A stretch of 64,000 bases of DNA from Saccopteryx bilineata (GCF_036850765.1 NC_089492.1:199546276-199610275); one strand, 5' to 3'; counted from the stretch's first letter, positions 10,987 through 24,035 are shown. Notes: generated by a model not told the origin, from the letters alone. A program made the numbers and translations.

Positions 10987-11361
10987 GTGTGTGTGTGTAT
11001 ATATATATATGTGTGTGGCAGAGAGAGACAGAGAGAGGGACAGATAGGGACAGACAGACCTGGAGGGAGATGAGAAGCATCAGTTCTTCATTGCGGCGCC
11101 TTAGTTGTTCATTGATTGCTTTCTCATATGTGCCTGGACCAGGGGGCTACAGCAGACTGAGTGACCCCTTGCTCAAGTCAGCGATCTTGGGCTTCAAGCC
11201 AGCAACCTTTGGGCTCAAGCCAACGACCATGGGGTCATGTTTGTGATCCCACGCTCAAGCCATATTAGCCCACGCTCAAGCGGTGACCTCAGGGTTTTAA
11301 ATCTGGGTCTTCCGTGTCCCAGTCCAATGCTCTCTCTGCTGCACCACCATCTGGTCAGGCA
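10987..11361 (-). mobile_element. Bat tRNA-derived SINE, CT-poor type with Ser/Leu-like head
   Basis: On the minus strand it starts GCCTGACCAGATGGTGGTGC and carries the segments 'gctcaagccaacgaccatgg', 'tgctcaagtcagcgatcttg' and 'agaagcatcagttcttcatt'. A GT/TA microsatellite (10985-11018) sits at its tail side. A short target duplication (about atttagt) flanks it. Confidence 0.82.
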
Positions 11362-12457
11362 ATTTAGTATAATTTTATGTTTTTCATTCTATAAGATAAC
11401 TCATTCTCATAAATGATGTAGCAAAGTATTACATTCTCCTTTAAAAAAAAAGAGAAGAATTGAGTCTATCCACAGCAGACTTTGAAGGACAGTTCAAGCA
11501 CTGTAATTATCAGCATAAGAGGAAGCCTTGTGGTTTCTCTGAAAATTTTTGTAGTGGAAATTTGATGATAAGTTTTAGCTGTTTTGAATGAAAGTCAGGA
11601 TTTCCTATCATTGAAATATCAGTAGGTGAACTGAAACAGCACTACTTACTTTGACAAACTTGTTTACACCACTGGCAACATTACCTAGGAAATTTTGGGT
11701 TATACTGTTAATGTGCACAAGAAGCCAAGTAGTATACAAATAAAATGTTTAAGGATATTTTGTGCAATATACTTATTCATGTATTTTTAGCTTTTGATAG
11801 CTTGACTTGTGCCATCATTCTTACTATTAAATCTGAAAGGCTTCTTAACTTTTTTCCTAAAAAAGTTAGCTTCATATTCTTATTCATCATGGCTGGCCAG
11901 AAGCCATTTCTAAATAATTCCCATGTTAATTATTTAACCACACCTTTTCCCAGTCATTGTTTTTCTGCACAAAACACTAAGTAACAGATGATAGAAAGTG
12001 TTCCTTCCACATTTGATGTGTATGTGTGCCATGTGTAGGTACCTATGTATTTATTCTCACTAATTTAACCTTTCATAACCTGAGTTCCTCATTATAAAAG
12101 AAATATAGTAATACTTTCTAGGCAAATCTTTGGTGAAATTAAATGAAAAAATATGTCAAGTCACCTTCTAAACTGTTGATGCACTACAAATAATAGGTGG
12201 TATAACTGTTATAATGTAATAGCATCATAATTGTTTTGATTAATTGAGAAGAGGTTTACAAGAAACCAGATGCTTGTGGAGATATGGCAGAGACTTGCCT
12301 CAACATAAGGATAAAGTGGGGGGGCAATTTCATATTGTGGGGGAGCTAAGTGTGCTCACAAGCTGTAATGCATCCCCACACTCACACCTGTCTCCACCAG
12401 GAGTAACTGAAGCCTTATAGTGCCAGTTTTTATGACTCTATTGGGACTTAGCAGTCT
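11362..12457 (+). other. Intron sequence with a MIR-like fragment
   Basis: Mostly single-copy AT-rich sequence between EXOC2 exons. A diverged MIR in sense orientation is plausible at about 12065-12215 ('tcataacctgagttcctcat', 'ggtgaaattaaatg', 'gatgcactacaaataatagg'). I see no exon. Confidence 0.45.
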
Positions 12458-12465
12458 CTCTATAC

Positions 12466-12779
12466 CAGGGGTTGGGAACCTTTGGCTCACGAACCAGATG
12501 TGGCTCTTTTGATGGCTGCATCTGGCTCGCAGACAAATCTTTAATAAAAAAATAATGTTAAAAATATAAAACATTCTTATGTATTACAATCCATTCATTT
12601 TCTACCGCTCATGTTCATGGTTGCGGGTGGCTGGAGCCAATCACAGCTGTCCTTCGGGACACCAAATTTTTATTGGATAATGCATAACATTCACGGGTCA
12701 TTGTATGGTTCTCATGGAATTACATTTTAAAATATGTACCGTTCATGGCTCTCTCAGCCAAAAAGGTTCCCGACCCCTG
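12466..12779. mobile_element. Non-autonomous hAT-type element, copy 1
   Basis: The 314-bp element begins caggggttgggaacc and ends in its inverted repeat ggttcccgacccctg. Eight-base duplications with one mismatch flank it: ctctatac (12458-12465) and ctctatat (12780-12787). The same element occurs at 34350-34671 and the two are easily aligned by eye. It has no coding capacity, so it must have been moved by a transposase supplied elsewhere. Confidence 0.93.
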
Positions 12780-13631
12780 CTCTATATGTTGTTAGGATAC
12801 CTGCTCCTAGGTTGAGAAATACTGCTCAAAAGTTACTTCCTGGTATACTGATGAGGATGCTTTTACTATACAAAATCAAAGATCACTTTAAAGTCATGAA
12901 TAATTACATTTATTTCATCTCTGTCAACTGTTTCTTAGTGTATGGTCCAATTTAGTACCAAATAATCTCCCCTAAAATGCTTTTCATTTCATTTAGTAAT
13001 TTTTCTGGTATACTTTCTACATTAACAAGTTAAATGTATCAAATTGGTGCTTTTAAAATTACTCTTTTTCATGAAATGAGATAATATTGAATTTTATATA
13101 TCATTATCCTACAAATTTTAAAAATAATAATAGCTGAATTTTATAAAACACTATGTTCAGTTATTATAAGATATTGGCTGTAAGTCAGGCCCTGTACACA
13201 AAACTGTTCCCATTTGTGTAATCTTTTACAAGATCACGTTTCTACTTCATTTCCTTCCTTTCTTACCAGTTGCTTTATCTAGAGTTCAGTTTTGTTTTGG
13301 AAGTAAAAACTTTAAAAACTTAAATGTCTACATTAGGTTTTCATCTACCACAAGTAGCATGCTTTTATAAAATTCAGTTTCTACTTTAGCTTTTCCAGTT
13401 ATGTTCCATTCCTAGGTGAATTTTTGACTCTGCTCCTACAAAGCCTCTGGTAACTCTGCCCTCACTTGAACATTTTCTATTGTTTTTCACTTTTACTTTT
13501 TCTCATTTCTACATGTTGCACAGGTTTATACTACTAGTTTTTTATTTAAAATACACTTAAGAATTCTTTATGATGCTCTAATTCCTCATAGAAACATAAA
13601 ATATTTATAAATGTTGCTGCTTGCATTTCAG

Positions 13632-13691
13632 GTCTAGTTTTAAACAGGCTCTGGAAGCCCTGCCTCAGCTTTCCAGTGGAGCAGACAAAAA
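13632..13691 (+). CDS. EXOC2: EXOC2 coding exon (penultimate)
   Basis: This 60-nt exon completes a split lysine codon, encodes SSFKQALEALPQLSSGADK, and ends with two bases (AA) of another split lysine codon. The acceptor is CATTTCAG and the donor is GTAAGTG, close to consensus. Its phase (1 base in, 2 bases out) matches both neighbours. Confidence 0.93.
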
Positions 13692-14508
13692 GTAAGTGCT
13701 GTGTGCCCTTCTCAGGGCCCAGGGAGGTGTCTTGAACAAGATTCTGTTACGTAAAAGTGCTCTTTTTATAAATAATGATTTGAATTTAAGGAGGCGCAGT
13801 ACTTAATAGCTCTTAATAGTATGCATTATGCTAGCTATGCCTTGCTTGTCTCTCAAGTGACAGAGTAAGGGAAAACCTTACTGCTGGGCTTTTGACAGTT
13901 TAGAAATTAATTCTTTTCTTGTTTTAAGTAAACAGTATAGAAGACGTCATAAGAAAGTTTATTTTGACTTATTTATTCAACTATATCATTGTCTTAAATT
14001 TTTAAGACTACTTAGGGAAATGTAAAAGAAGATAGCGTAGTAAAATGCAGAGCACAGTGATTTCTTTCCTTTGAGTAGCTTGGCAATGTACAGCTTTGTG
14101 CTCTAAGTAATACGTATAAAGTATTAAGGAAGAGTAGATTTGTAAATATGATAACAGTAAAATTATATATGTTTCACTAATACTGTACTGATTGTCTCAG
14201 TCACTTCAAACTTTGGTACTCATAGGACAAGAAATTCTGACCTGAGACAAAATCAAGGCCAGGTTAATTTAACCAGTGCCCAGCCTGTGCTCAACTGAGG
14301 CAGCAGAAACAGATTTTTGCTACTTCACCAACATGGAGACCTGGGCTGGGTTGGGAAGAAAGTGTAGCAGACAGTTCTTTTGCTTGCATGTCCCTAATGG
14401 TCAAAAGGGTGGCTGTACTAACAGTGCTTGCACCTACAGCCCTGTCTGCCCTTCTCCTACTTCTTTCTCACACTAACCTTTTCATTTCTTTAAAATAAAA
14501 ATGTTCAG

Positions 14509-14713
14509 GCCCTGGCCTGGTAGTTCAGTGGAAAAAGTGTCCATCTGGCACACCAGAGGTTGCAGGTTCAATCCCCATCAGAGCGGGGCACATATGAGAA
14601 GCAATCAATGAGTGCACAGCTAAATGGAACACCTAAGAGAAACGAGTCGATGCTTCTCTCCCTCCTTTTCTCCCTTTCCCTCAAATCCATGGAAATTTTT
14701 TTAATTAAAAAAA
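14509..14713 (+). mobile_element. Bat tRNA-derived SINE, classic short VES-like
   Basis: The head GCCCTGGCCTGGTAGTTCAG and B-box region 'ggttgcaggttcaatcccca' are followed by 'gagaagcaatcaatgagtgc' and a CT-rich tail. This is the short SINE shape widespread in bats. AT-rich, TATGTTCATAAATA-like repeats follow it to about 14830. Confidence 0.85.
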
Positions 14714-14834
14714 CTTACGTTCATAATAAAAATATGTTCATAAATATACAATAAATATGTTCATTAATATAATATGTTCATAACTAATGAATATGTTTAT
14801 AAATATAAAAATACATTTTAAAATATGAAAACAA

Positions 14835-15674
14835 TTACTATTATTTTTAACATTCAGAACATGGCTTAAAAGGCTAGTGCTTTTTGAGGGGAAGTCAAGA
14901 ACAACAGCCACCCTGCTATAGTCCTGGATGGGGACTATTTTAGATCTAGTATTGGGACAGTGTTCTGATATTGAGCATTGTTACACCATGAAATAATCTC
15001 TTGACCTCAGTACCAGTGAGCCCACTTGGTTGCTTCATCTGAACCAGATGAATCTAAGATTGCTTTTGGCCCTAAAATGTTATGGACATTTCAGACAAGT
15101 TAAGGAAACAGATTGAGTTATCAAATAGTAGCGTGATTTGCCCACTGGAGTTGGAAGTAACCCTGCTCTTCTGGTGCTTAATTCACCACTTCAGTTTACC
15201 ACTTGTCAATATTTGTCGAAGACAAAAATGTAAAATAAGAGAAACAGATATTAGACAGATCATGGCGCAGAGGTGGGCGCAAAGGGAAAGTGGCTTAGAA
15301 GGGGTAGCACAAGAGAGTCGGGAAGAGGAGGGGCCCAGTCTGCATCCAGTTATGGAGTTGTTAAGCTGCTGAGATGTTTGTCAACATTGATAGAACTGTA
15401 TGTCAAAAAGAGTACATTTTAGTGTATATAAATTTTTGAAAAGTGAAGAAAATGGACAGGTGCAAACAATCTGTTTTAGGGAGGAATCTAATCTCGCTGA
15501 AAGAAACAGGAGGGAGATTTTTATATAGAAACATAAATATGTATCTTTGCTCTTTGTAACTTCTGTAAGGGCCTTGTTTCTGTTACTGAGTTAAGAATCC
15601 ACAGGTAAATAAAGCAGCTGGCTCCCTGCATGTTTTCTTCTGTGAGATTGTAAAATGATCTGTGTTTCTTGCAG
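14835..15674 (+). other. Last EXOC2 intron, right part
   Basis: No repeat or RNA gene is recognised here. A 96-residue open frame at 15082-15372 has no family features that I know. Confidence 0.4.
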
Positions 15675-15768
15675 GTCACTGGAAGAGCTGCTGAACAAGT
15701 TCAAGAGTAGCATGCACTTGCAGCTCGCCTGTTTCCAAGCTGCTTCTTCAACCATGATGAAAACATAA
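15675..15768 (+). CDS. EXOC2: EXOC2 last coding exon with stop codon
   Basis: The exon starts after CTTGCAG. It completes a lysine codon and encodes 30 more residues, beginning [17 protein letters not shown] and ending STMMKT, followed by TAA at 15766-15768. The ending matches the SEC5 C-terminus as I remember it in mammals. With the four exons upstream this gives about 130 residues, roughly the last seventh of the protein of about 920 residues. No frameshift or stop interrupts the joined reading frame, so the gene looks intact here. Confidence 0.93.
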
Positions 15769-17290
15769 ATACCTGTACCTCCAAAATAGGGGCAATCCAA
15801 AGATAAAAGTAATAAAATTACTGTTTCTTAAGTGCTGTAAGGGTATTTGCATATAAAGCATTAGGTTTGCAATTTCTCTCTTTTTCCCTTGACTAGCTTA
15901 GAAAGATGTTGGTTATGTTTTATTTCGACCAAAATACCCTTATTTGAAATTCCCAAGCAGTATTTGTTTTGTCATTTTTATTATATTAGGTCCCATATGA
16001 CTATATATATGATATTATTTTTCCCCCTTAACTAAATGTTTCATGGTCAATGCTGCGGGAAGAATTACTATTATAGGAGTGTTTTTGAGATGACATGTGA
16101 TATATACTGAAGCATTTTTCAGTGTCTCACCTACTAATATTTTAACATCAGTGGCTTCCAGGACACAAGGATAGATTGGTAAGAAGAGATTTGGAAAGTT
16201 ACATTTAGACATCTTTGGAGCTTTAAGTCCTAACCAAACAGCTGTACTTAAAAACTTTATTTCATACCAATAGCTCCAACTCTCCTTATTGGAGTAGATC
16301 TTTAGAAAATCTGTGATCTGCATTTAAAAAAATGTTCTGTTTGGGGTGATTATTTGTGGTCCAGATGTCCATTTGCTGCCTAATTTTTGTTTTTCATAGC
16401 CCAAAACATTAAATATCTTGTCAATGTGGTTTTCTTTTTTTGTCTCACTCCTATTTTAATGTCACTGTATGTAAGTGTCTTGGTTGTTCCTGTGCACCCC
16501 ATTATGTGTGGTGGGGCTGGAATGCCCTGTAGGTGCTGTTTGGAACAGCTGCAGTCTTCAGTGTCTACTACGGGACAAACCAGGCCCACAGCTGTTTGCT
16601 CCGTCCCCTCGGGCAGCTCCTTTTCTCTCCCCTTCTCACCCACTGATGTATCTCACCCCATTGCTGAGAGAACGCTGCTCCTCAGAGGCTATTTCCTGAG
16701 GTAGTGAAGGTAGGTGCTCCTCATTCAGGGGTGGGAAGAGCTGTTGATGCGCCACGGCCATTTGTTCAGGTCATGGTAGGTCTTCCAGGTTAACCCCCAC
16801 CACACTCCCATCATGCATCACTTCAGGACACTGAATAACTGCAGTCTGTGTGTCAGGGTTTTCACAGAATCTCCTTTTTTTATGCTGAAATTAATATCTT
16901 TGTTAATACAACTAATTTTAAAGTACATTCTAGCTAAAGTATCCATTATTTGAGTAAGTCAGTGTCATGTTTGTTCATATGATACATGGGGGGGGGGAAT
17001 CATAGTAACTAGAAGTGAAAGTTTAGTCTTTTATGAATGTGCTTGATATACAAAATATTGTGTCTCTTAAGCATATTAACCACTACACCTAACATGACTA
17101 TGGATTAAATTACAAAACTACAATCCTGAATATTTGTGTTATTTTAAATATATAGTATAGAGCATTCGGCCAATAAAGAATGTATCTTCAGTAGAAGATG
17201 CAATTTATCTGACATTTATTCCCTAAGCATCTTTATTTCAACATTTCCATTAGCTATATAACTTTTTATCAGTCTAATTTTAACACTCAG
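15769..17290 (+). other. EXOC2: EXOC2 3' UTR and flank, candidate poly(A) signals
   Basis: The sequence after the stop is mostly single-copy and AT-rich, as expected for a 3' UTR. AATAAA hexamers occur at 15811-15816, only about 45 nt after the stop, and at 17172-17177, about 1.4 kb after it. The far one is my guess for the main cleavage site, because EXOC2 transcripts usually carry a long 3' UTR. RNA data would decide. A run of G at about 16987-16996 is the only low-complexity tract. Confidence 0.5.
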
Positions 17291-17378
17291 AATAAATAAA
17301 TTCCAGTTTACCTTATGTTTGTTTCATCATTGGCAGAAAGCATTTTTCAGGTGTCCTGTTAATTCTCCACTTGGGGCC

Positions 17379-17790
17379 TTCCCAATATGCTAGGCACTGC
17401 ACTAAATTATCACTTCGCACTCCCAACAGCTTTATGAAAACATTATGATTGAAATCATATGGTACTTGTCTTTCTGACTGGCTTATTTCACTTACCATAA
17501 TGCTCTCAGCAGGTCCATCCATGCTATCACAAAAGGTTAAGATACCCTTTTATGGCCATATAGTATTCCACTGTGTAAACATACCATAGTTTTTTTATCT
17601 ACTCATCTACTGATGGGCACTTGGATTGTTTCCGATGTAAATTTTAAAACAAAACATTATGAGCTAGGTAGTATTATATTTGTTTCACAGATGAGGTAAT
17701 TAAGGCTTCAAGAGGGGTAGGCAACTTCTCTAAGACGACAAAGCTGGAAAGGGCAGGATCTGTGTCACACTTAGAGTTGTCTGGCTTCAT
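17379..17790 (-). repeat. MIR split by a short L1 fragment
   Basis: The MIR (reverse orientation) runs from 'ctaggcactgcactaaatta' to 17447 and resumes at 17662 with 'ctaggtagtattatatttgt' and 'cagatgaggtaattaaggct'. Between them lies about 200 bp of L1 antisense ('cttgtctttctgactggctt', 'gatgggcacttggattgttt'). The 11-bp duplication aaaacattatg (17437-17447, 17651-17661) marks the insertion. Confidence 0.8.
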
Positions 17791-17799
17791 TGCCCCTTA

Positions 17800-18895
17800 A
17801 CATAATCACTGCCAGTTTTCCTTCAAGCAGAACGTGCTTTCTGCTGTTCCTCCTCCAGTGACATAGCTAAGAGAAGCATATAAATACAAGAGGATAATAA
17901 AATTTAAGCAAAATAGGAACAGGTGAGTGCTTTTATAGCTCAGATTAGACACATAAAAACCCCACACTGAAATAAGGTGGTTCAGGCACTGCTATTCCAG
18001 CAAGTCAAGGGGACTTCTTGGAAGAAAGGGGAATTTTAAGAGCTGCTTAAAAGAACAATTTAGTAGTTAAGAGGAAATGTCTGAATATAATGTAGGAAGA
18101 AATCTGAGAGACTTGGAACAAATTTACAGAGGTAGCTGAGAAAAAAATGTAAGTTACTCAAAGATGCTTGCTTTCACACGCTGGTAGTGCTAGGGTTTAG
18201 CACATCCTTGTCCATGTGGTCAGCCTAGCTTCATGTCAGTTAGCAAAGTTTAGCTCACTTCAGTGCTGAAAAGTATTAGAAATAATTTGGTTTTACTAAG
18301 ACTTTCAGTATCAGTGTACCATTACAGTGGCATGTTCTAGAAATGATGCCAGCATTACAAAACAAGCATCATTGCAGTAGGCACAGCTGCCTGAGTCACT
18401 GTCCTGTTGCTGTCACCCTGGCATGCAGTTTTCTTAAAGGGGATGAACAGGGAAGATTACATCTTAATTCTAGACTTTGAGAAAGAGAGTCATGTTTGTT
18501 TCATGATTATGGGGGTGGAATGTTTATTAGTTGCAGAAGGATATTATAATGGGTTTTCTGAAAATAAGAACTTAGCAGCTTTTAAATAAAAATTAGGTTT
18601 CTAAAATAAGTAAACTATTTTATTTAATGTATGTTTAAATAATTATGCTTTACTGTAGATCGAAACTTGCTTATATTTTGTCATTAAACATTTACCTACC
18701 GATACCATAATAAAGGTTTTCATACGGATTTATAAATGCTCTGAAAATATAAAAGATATACAGAATACTTGACACATGTACTGCAATTAGAGCAGCGGTT
18801 TTACTTTTAGTTTTGCTTTAAATGCAGGTTGCATATTTTTATAGTCACAGAGGTTTTTGTGTACTGATATCATCTCATTTTTTACTCACTTATGT
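17800..18895 (+). other. Intergenic sequence downstream of EXOC2
   Basis: AT-rich and largely single-copy. No gene, RNA gene or clear repeat is seen. Confidence 0.45.
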
Positions 18896-19218
18896 TTTTA
18901 TTTTTATTTTTGAAGTGAGGGGAGAGGAGATAGTGAGACAGACTCCCACATGCACCCCAACTGGGATTTACCCAGCAACCCCATCTGGAACCTATGCTGG
19001 AATCAGCCGAGCTATTTTTAGTGCCTAAGGATGACCTGCTTGGACCAGTACCCAGGTTGACATTCAACCCAACTGAGCCACTGGCTGCAGGAGGGGAAGA
19101 GGGAGAGAAGGGGAAGCAGAAGGGGAAGAGAAGCAATTGGTCGCTTCTCTTCTGTGCCCTGACTGGGATGTTCATAGGCCAAGCCGACATTCGATTCATT
19201 GAACCGCTGGCCAGGGCA
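18896..19218 (-). mobile_element. Bat tRNA-derived SINE, older long type
   Basis: Read on the minus strand the head is GCCCTGGCCAGCGGTTCAAT, followed by a CT-rich middle, paired 'gcactaaaaatagctcggct' type segments and an ending near 'ctgtctcactatctcctctc'. It is more diverged than the long SINEs at 28603 and 33294. Confidence 0.82.
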
Positions 19219-19739
19219 TCCAATTTAGTTTTATTATATGTATCACTGAAAGCCTTTTTGTACTAGCTAGGTTATAAATACATAACAATGAATTTTTTAC
19301 AATTGGAATCTGGGTGTTTGGGTTACCTGCTTTCTAAAGCCATCCACTCTTAACTCTTTTTAGCTGATCTGGTTCTTTTGATTTTGATGTCTCTGTCTTA
19401 ACAGGTCTTCCTACAGCAGATGAGAACTTAACTCTTTTGTTGCCTCTACCACACCCACACTTCCCTTGACCTTTCCACCAAGTACATTCATTTTGGTTTG
19501 ACCATAATTCAGTGTTCAATTTAGTGTGCCTATGTAAATGCCATTTGGTGCTAAGCCAGTAATATACTGAATATTTTTTGTATGTTCCTATTGTACTTTT
19601 TATATGTGCTATGCTTTCTATGTATTTTTCACTCATTCTAGAACTTCTTCAAACCAAGTTATGCAAATGTCCTTACACTATGTTCAAACACTTAGGTAGT
19701 TCATCAAGTTTATTTTGAGCAATCTCACCCACAGCTGCC

Positions 19740-20820
19740 CAGTTTGGACTGGTGTTCTCTAGGTCAGCCTCATGCCTGTAATTTTGGGATCTCCTGTCAG
19801 TATTATCGCCCTGGAGTTTTTTTCTGGCTGCCTCCCTTCTGTGTTGGACCAGTTGCTTTTGTGTCCCATGCTATTCTCTTTATTCATTTGTTCCCTCATT
19901 GATATAACTTAACCTCTGGTAACTTTCTCAGAAAAGAGTATATGGGAAGTAAAAATTTTGAGAACTTGAATATATTATGAAAATCTTTGTGATTGCTTGG
20001 CTGGATATAGAATTCTAGGTTAGAAATTACTTTTCCTCAAGCCTTCCCACTGTTGTTCTCCAATGTTTTTTGTCTCTGTTTATACAACCTTCTTCTTTTC
20101 CCAATTTTATGAAAGTTCATAATGTTCTAGGTGTAATGCCTTTATATTATTAGTGATAAGTCTAATGTCTTTAGATTCTGGGAGTTTTTCTTTAATTATT
20201 TCTTTGAATCCCTCTACTCTTGTTTTTTCCTTTATCTTTATTAGTTGAATCTTCTATGCTGGTCCTTCATAAAAGTTTTAAAATATTTTCCTCATGTTTT
20301 ATCTCTTCTCTTTATTCTTTCTTTTTTTTTAAATTTTTTTTTAATTTTATTTTTATTTTATTTATTTATTTTAGAAAGGAGAGAGAGAGGGAGAGAGACA
20401 GAGAAGGGGGGAGGAGCAGGAAGCATCAACTCCCATATGTGCCTTGACCAGGCAAGTGAAGGGTTTCGAACCGGCGACCTCAGCATTTCCAGGTCGACGC
20501 TTTATCCACTGCGCCACCACAAGTCAGGCTCTACTTTCTGAGAAACTTCCTCACATTTATCATACAATCTTTCTGTTGGGTTTTTTGTTTCTGCTGGTTT
20601 GTTTGTTTTTTTAATTTAGAAGAAGTTTTTTGTTCTCCGAATAGTCTTTTATTGAGTGCTTTTTATTTCTTATTTCTCTGGGATTAATAATACTCCTTTA
20701 GAAGTTTTCTTTTTTGTATAGTATACAACTTGCCTTATTCTTTTGTCTTTGATATTAGAATAATTGTCATAGCCTTCTTCAGATTTCTTGCAATCTTTGG
20801 ATACCTATTCATACTCATCA
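19740..20820 (-). repeat. Old LINE (L1M/HAL1-like) antisense fragments with SINE
   Basis: Phrases such as 'gctggatatagaattctagg', 'tctgggagtttttctttaat' and 'tactttctgagaaacttcct' follow the antisense of an old LINE ORF1 region. A SINE interrupts it at 20318-20529. Confidence 0.6.
20318..20529 (-). mobile_element. Bat tRNA-derived SINE, short type
   Basis: On the minus strand it begins GCCTGACTTGTGGTGGCGCA and has the B-box GGTTCGAAACC, then 'ccttgcctggtcaaggcac'-like sequence, a CT-rich segment and a T/A-rich tail. It matches the copies at 39459, 58962 and 63123. Confidence 0.92.
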
Positions 20821-21369
20821 ATAGAGCACCAAAAGCTGGGTAGCAGTGTAAGCTCCATGTAGTACGTGGGTCTTATAACTGAGCTTCAGTTTGGGTAGGA
20901 TGGATGGCCCTTTCCATTGAGGAGTTCCTAACATTATTATATTTACGAAATTTTCCTGGGCTGCTAAGATTCTGTAGAGACTAGAGAGTGTTCTTTCAAT
21001 CTTGTGCCTTCTGGAAGGAAGAAGAGGAAGAAGGCTTGGAATATTGTTTTTGTTAGGATAGTACCCTTGCTCTCAACTGAATTTGGTATCCCATGGCCTT
21101 CTGCCTTTACCCTTTTGGAGAACAAAGATCTGGTCTTCTCCTGGAGTGGAAAAATCAAGAGCATTACCCAGCTGTGTGGGAAGGAAGAGACCTGGGAACC
21201 TCTGGCTGTTGCTTAAACAGTCTTTAAACTGATTATTTGGTTTTAGCCTGAACTTTATCCCCATTTCCAGAACTTCCCTTATTATGAGTTCTTGAGCCTT
21301 TTGGGAATTTTGAAGTATAGACTAGATTGTAACTTTGTTGTACATACTGCCGGTTTAGGCTCCCATGTT

Positions 21370-21764
21370 TTTGTTTTGTTTTGGGGTTTTGTTTTTTTTT
21401 TTTGTATTTTTCTGAAGTTGGAAATGGAGAGGCAGTCAGACAGATACCTGCATGCGCCTGACCCAGATCCACCCGGCATGCCCACCAGGGGGCAATGCTC
21501 TGCCCATCTGGGGTATCGCTCTGTTGCATCCAGAGCCATTCTAGCACCTGAGGCAGAGGCCATAGAACCATCCTCAGCGCCCGGGCCAACTTTGCTCCAG
21601 TGGAGCCTTGGCTGCGGGAGGGGAAGAGAGAGACAGAGAGGAAGGAGAGGGGAAGGAGTGGAGACGCAGATGGGCGCTTCTCCTGTGTGCCTTGGCTGGG
21701 AATCGAACCCGGGACTCCTGCATGCCAGGCCGACGCTCTACCACTGAGCCAACCGGCCAGGGAC
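21370..21764 (-). mobile_element. Bat tRNA-derived SINE, long type
   Basis: It is the same family as the copy at 1793. The duplication taggctcccatgtt flanks it at 21356-21369 and 21765-21778. The 151- and 118-residue open frames here are SINE sequence, not genes. Confidence 0.93.
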
Positions 21765-21779
21765 TAGGCTCCCATGTTA

Positions 21780-22779
21780 TTAGATCTGCTAAATCTGCTT
21801 CCAAACTTTTATAGCTATTATTTCCTCTCCTATTATCTTTTTATTTTTGGATGTATGACTTTTATATATATTTAATATTAACTATATATAGTTGTATACC
21901 CTATTGTATGCAGTGTGTTTACTGTGTGTGTATAGACAAATACAGTATGTGTACTGGGTACATGTGCTGTGTATATACACATGCACGTGCGCACACATGT
22001 AAAACTTCACTGTCATTTTTGTAGTGTTGGTTAGAGCTAATGTTACTGTGTGGTTTCAGTCTGCCCTTTATAACTGAAAGTTCAGATTAACTTTTTTTGT
22101 TTTATTTGATCATAATATACCAAACTGTTTACATGCATATGGTCTTCAGATTTGTTGCTCATAAGGTATGATTGTTTACTGCAACTTTTAAAAATTGAAG
22201 GGACTCTTAGTGGAGAGAAGCCATGGACCTTCTATTTCGATGAATCCACTACCCATCCCTGGATGCTAAAGGTACCAAATCAGGACTCACACGCAGGAAG
22301 TATCTCTTATTCCTGTTCTAGAAACATCTCTTACAATACATCAATGACTCATTCTTGCCCAACACACACACACACACATGCACACACCAACACAAACAAC
22401 AACCAAAGAAACAAAATTTAGACATCTATAGCTATTTAATTTACAGGAATTATGGGGATAAAAGAACATATCAATGGACAATCAGAAAAATTTATACTGC
22501 AGAAAACTCCAAAGTAAAAATTCCATTTTCTTTAGTAAAGAAATTCTAAAAAAAAAAAAAAAAAATAGAAAGAAGGAATAGGCCAGAGGGTATTCTGTAT
22601 AATAAAATATATTTCAGGTATTTATCAATTAATTGCATTGTATGAATATTATTTGAATAGAACCAACAAATTATTTTTTAAATTAAATAATTGGAAAAGT
22701 TTAAACATTCTAACAGTATTTAAACATTGTTATAAAGGAATTATATGTGATTATGATTTTTTAAAGTCATTATCTTTTA
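21780..22779 (+). other. Intergenic, with short CA/TG tracts
   Basis: No gene is recognised. A (CA)n tract lies at about 22358-22378, and an A-run at about 22548-22565 may be the tail of an old retroelement. Confidence 0.4.
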
Positions 22780-24035
22780 ACTCTTTGTAAATAACATGTT
22801 ATATAAAATGTCACTGTAAAGCTACAGTGACCATAACAGTGTGGTATTACCAAAAGAATAGACAAAGAGATCAACGGAACAGACCACATAGCTAAGAAAT
22901 AAACCCATACAACTACAGTCAACTGACCTTTGACAAAGAGGCAAAGGTAATACCATGGAGAAAAAATAGTCTTTTCAACAAGTCGTGCTAGAACAACTGG
23001 ACTAATGCAAAAAGAAAAAAAAAAAGAATCTAAACACAGACCTTGTACCTTTGTAAAAATTAACTCAAAATAGATTGTATACCTAAATGTAGAATGCAAA
23101 ACTAAAAGTTATTAATATAAATCTAGATGACCTTAGGTTTGGCAGTGACGTTTTAAATACATCAATTGCTTATAATTGCCAAAATTTAGAAGCAACCAAA
23201 GATACCTGTCAGTAGGTGAATGAATAAATAATCTGTGGTACATCTACACAATAAAATATTATTACTCCATTCACTTAAGGTTTTTCCCTGACTGTGAAAA
23301 TATTTAGTATATGCATGAAAATACATGGAGGAGGAGAAACCTTAAGTGCATGTTACTAACTGAAAGATACCAAACTAAAAAGGCTACTTATTGTATGAAA
23401 CCAACTATGTGACATTCTGGAAAAGGCAAATATGGAAACGGTAAAAAGATCAGGGATTAGTGGTGAAGGAGGGATGAATAGGTGGAGTATGCAACATTTT
23501 TAAGGTGGTGAAATTATTCTATATGGTAGTAGAATAGTGGATACATGTCATTATACATTTCTCCAATCCAGTGGAATGCACAACACCAAGAATGAGCCCT
23601 GATATAAACTATGGAGGTTGGGTGATGTGTCAGTGTATGTTCATAAGTTGTAACAAATGTGCCACATGGTCTGGATGTTGACAACCAGAGGCTTGTGTAT
23701 GTCCGAGGGAGAAAGTGTAGGATATCTCTGTGCTTTCTGCCCAATTTTGCTGTGAACCAAACTGTTCTAAAATATAGTTTACTGAATGTGTGTGTGATTT
23801 TTTTCAACTCTTTATAAATGACATGATAAGATGTCTGGGATTTGCTTCAAAAAGAGCTAAGGGAGGTATCAGTGGAGAGCGGGTGAAGAGAGTAGGATGT
23901 AGGTGAGGTAAGCATGGCCATGAGTTGATAATTTTTGAGTCTCGATTTTAGGTAAATTATGCTTTATTATAGTCTTATCTCCACTTTTGATACACTGGAA
24001 ATTTTCCATAATAAAAAATTCAAAGAGGAAAAACA
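22780..24035 (+). repeat. Old L1, end of ORF2 and 3' UTR
   Basis: Sense-strand L1 phrases appear in order: 'agaccacatagctaagaaat', 'aactgacctttgacaaagag', 'ttgccaaaatttagaagcaa', 'ctgtggtacatctacacaat', then a 3' UTR ending 'cactggaaattttccataat'. All frames are broken. Confidence 0.75.

Noticed and set aside
21292..21747. 151-codon frame and similar frames at 1785-2231, 28620-29003, 33308-33766 and 59627-60022
   Set aside because: All lie within long-type SINEs and repeat the same SINE-derived peptides. They are not genes.
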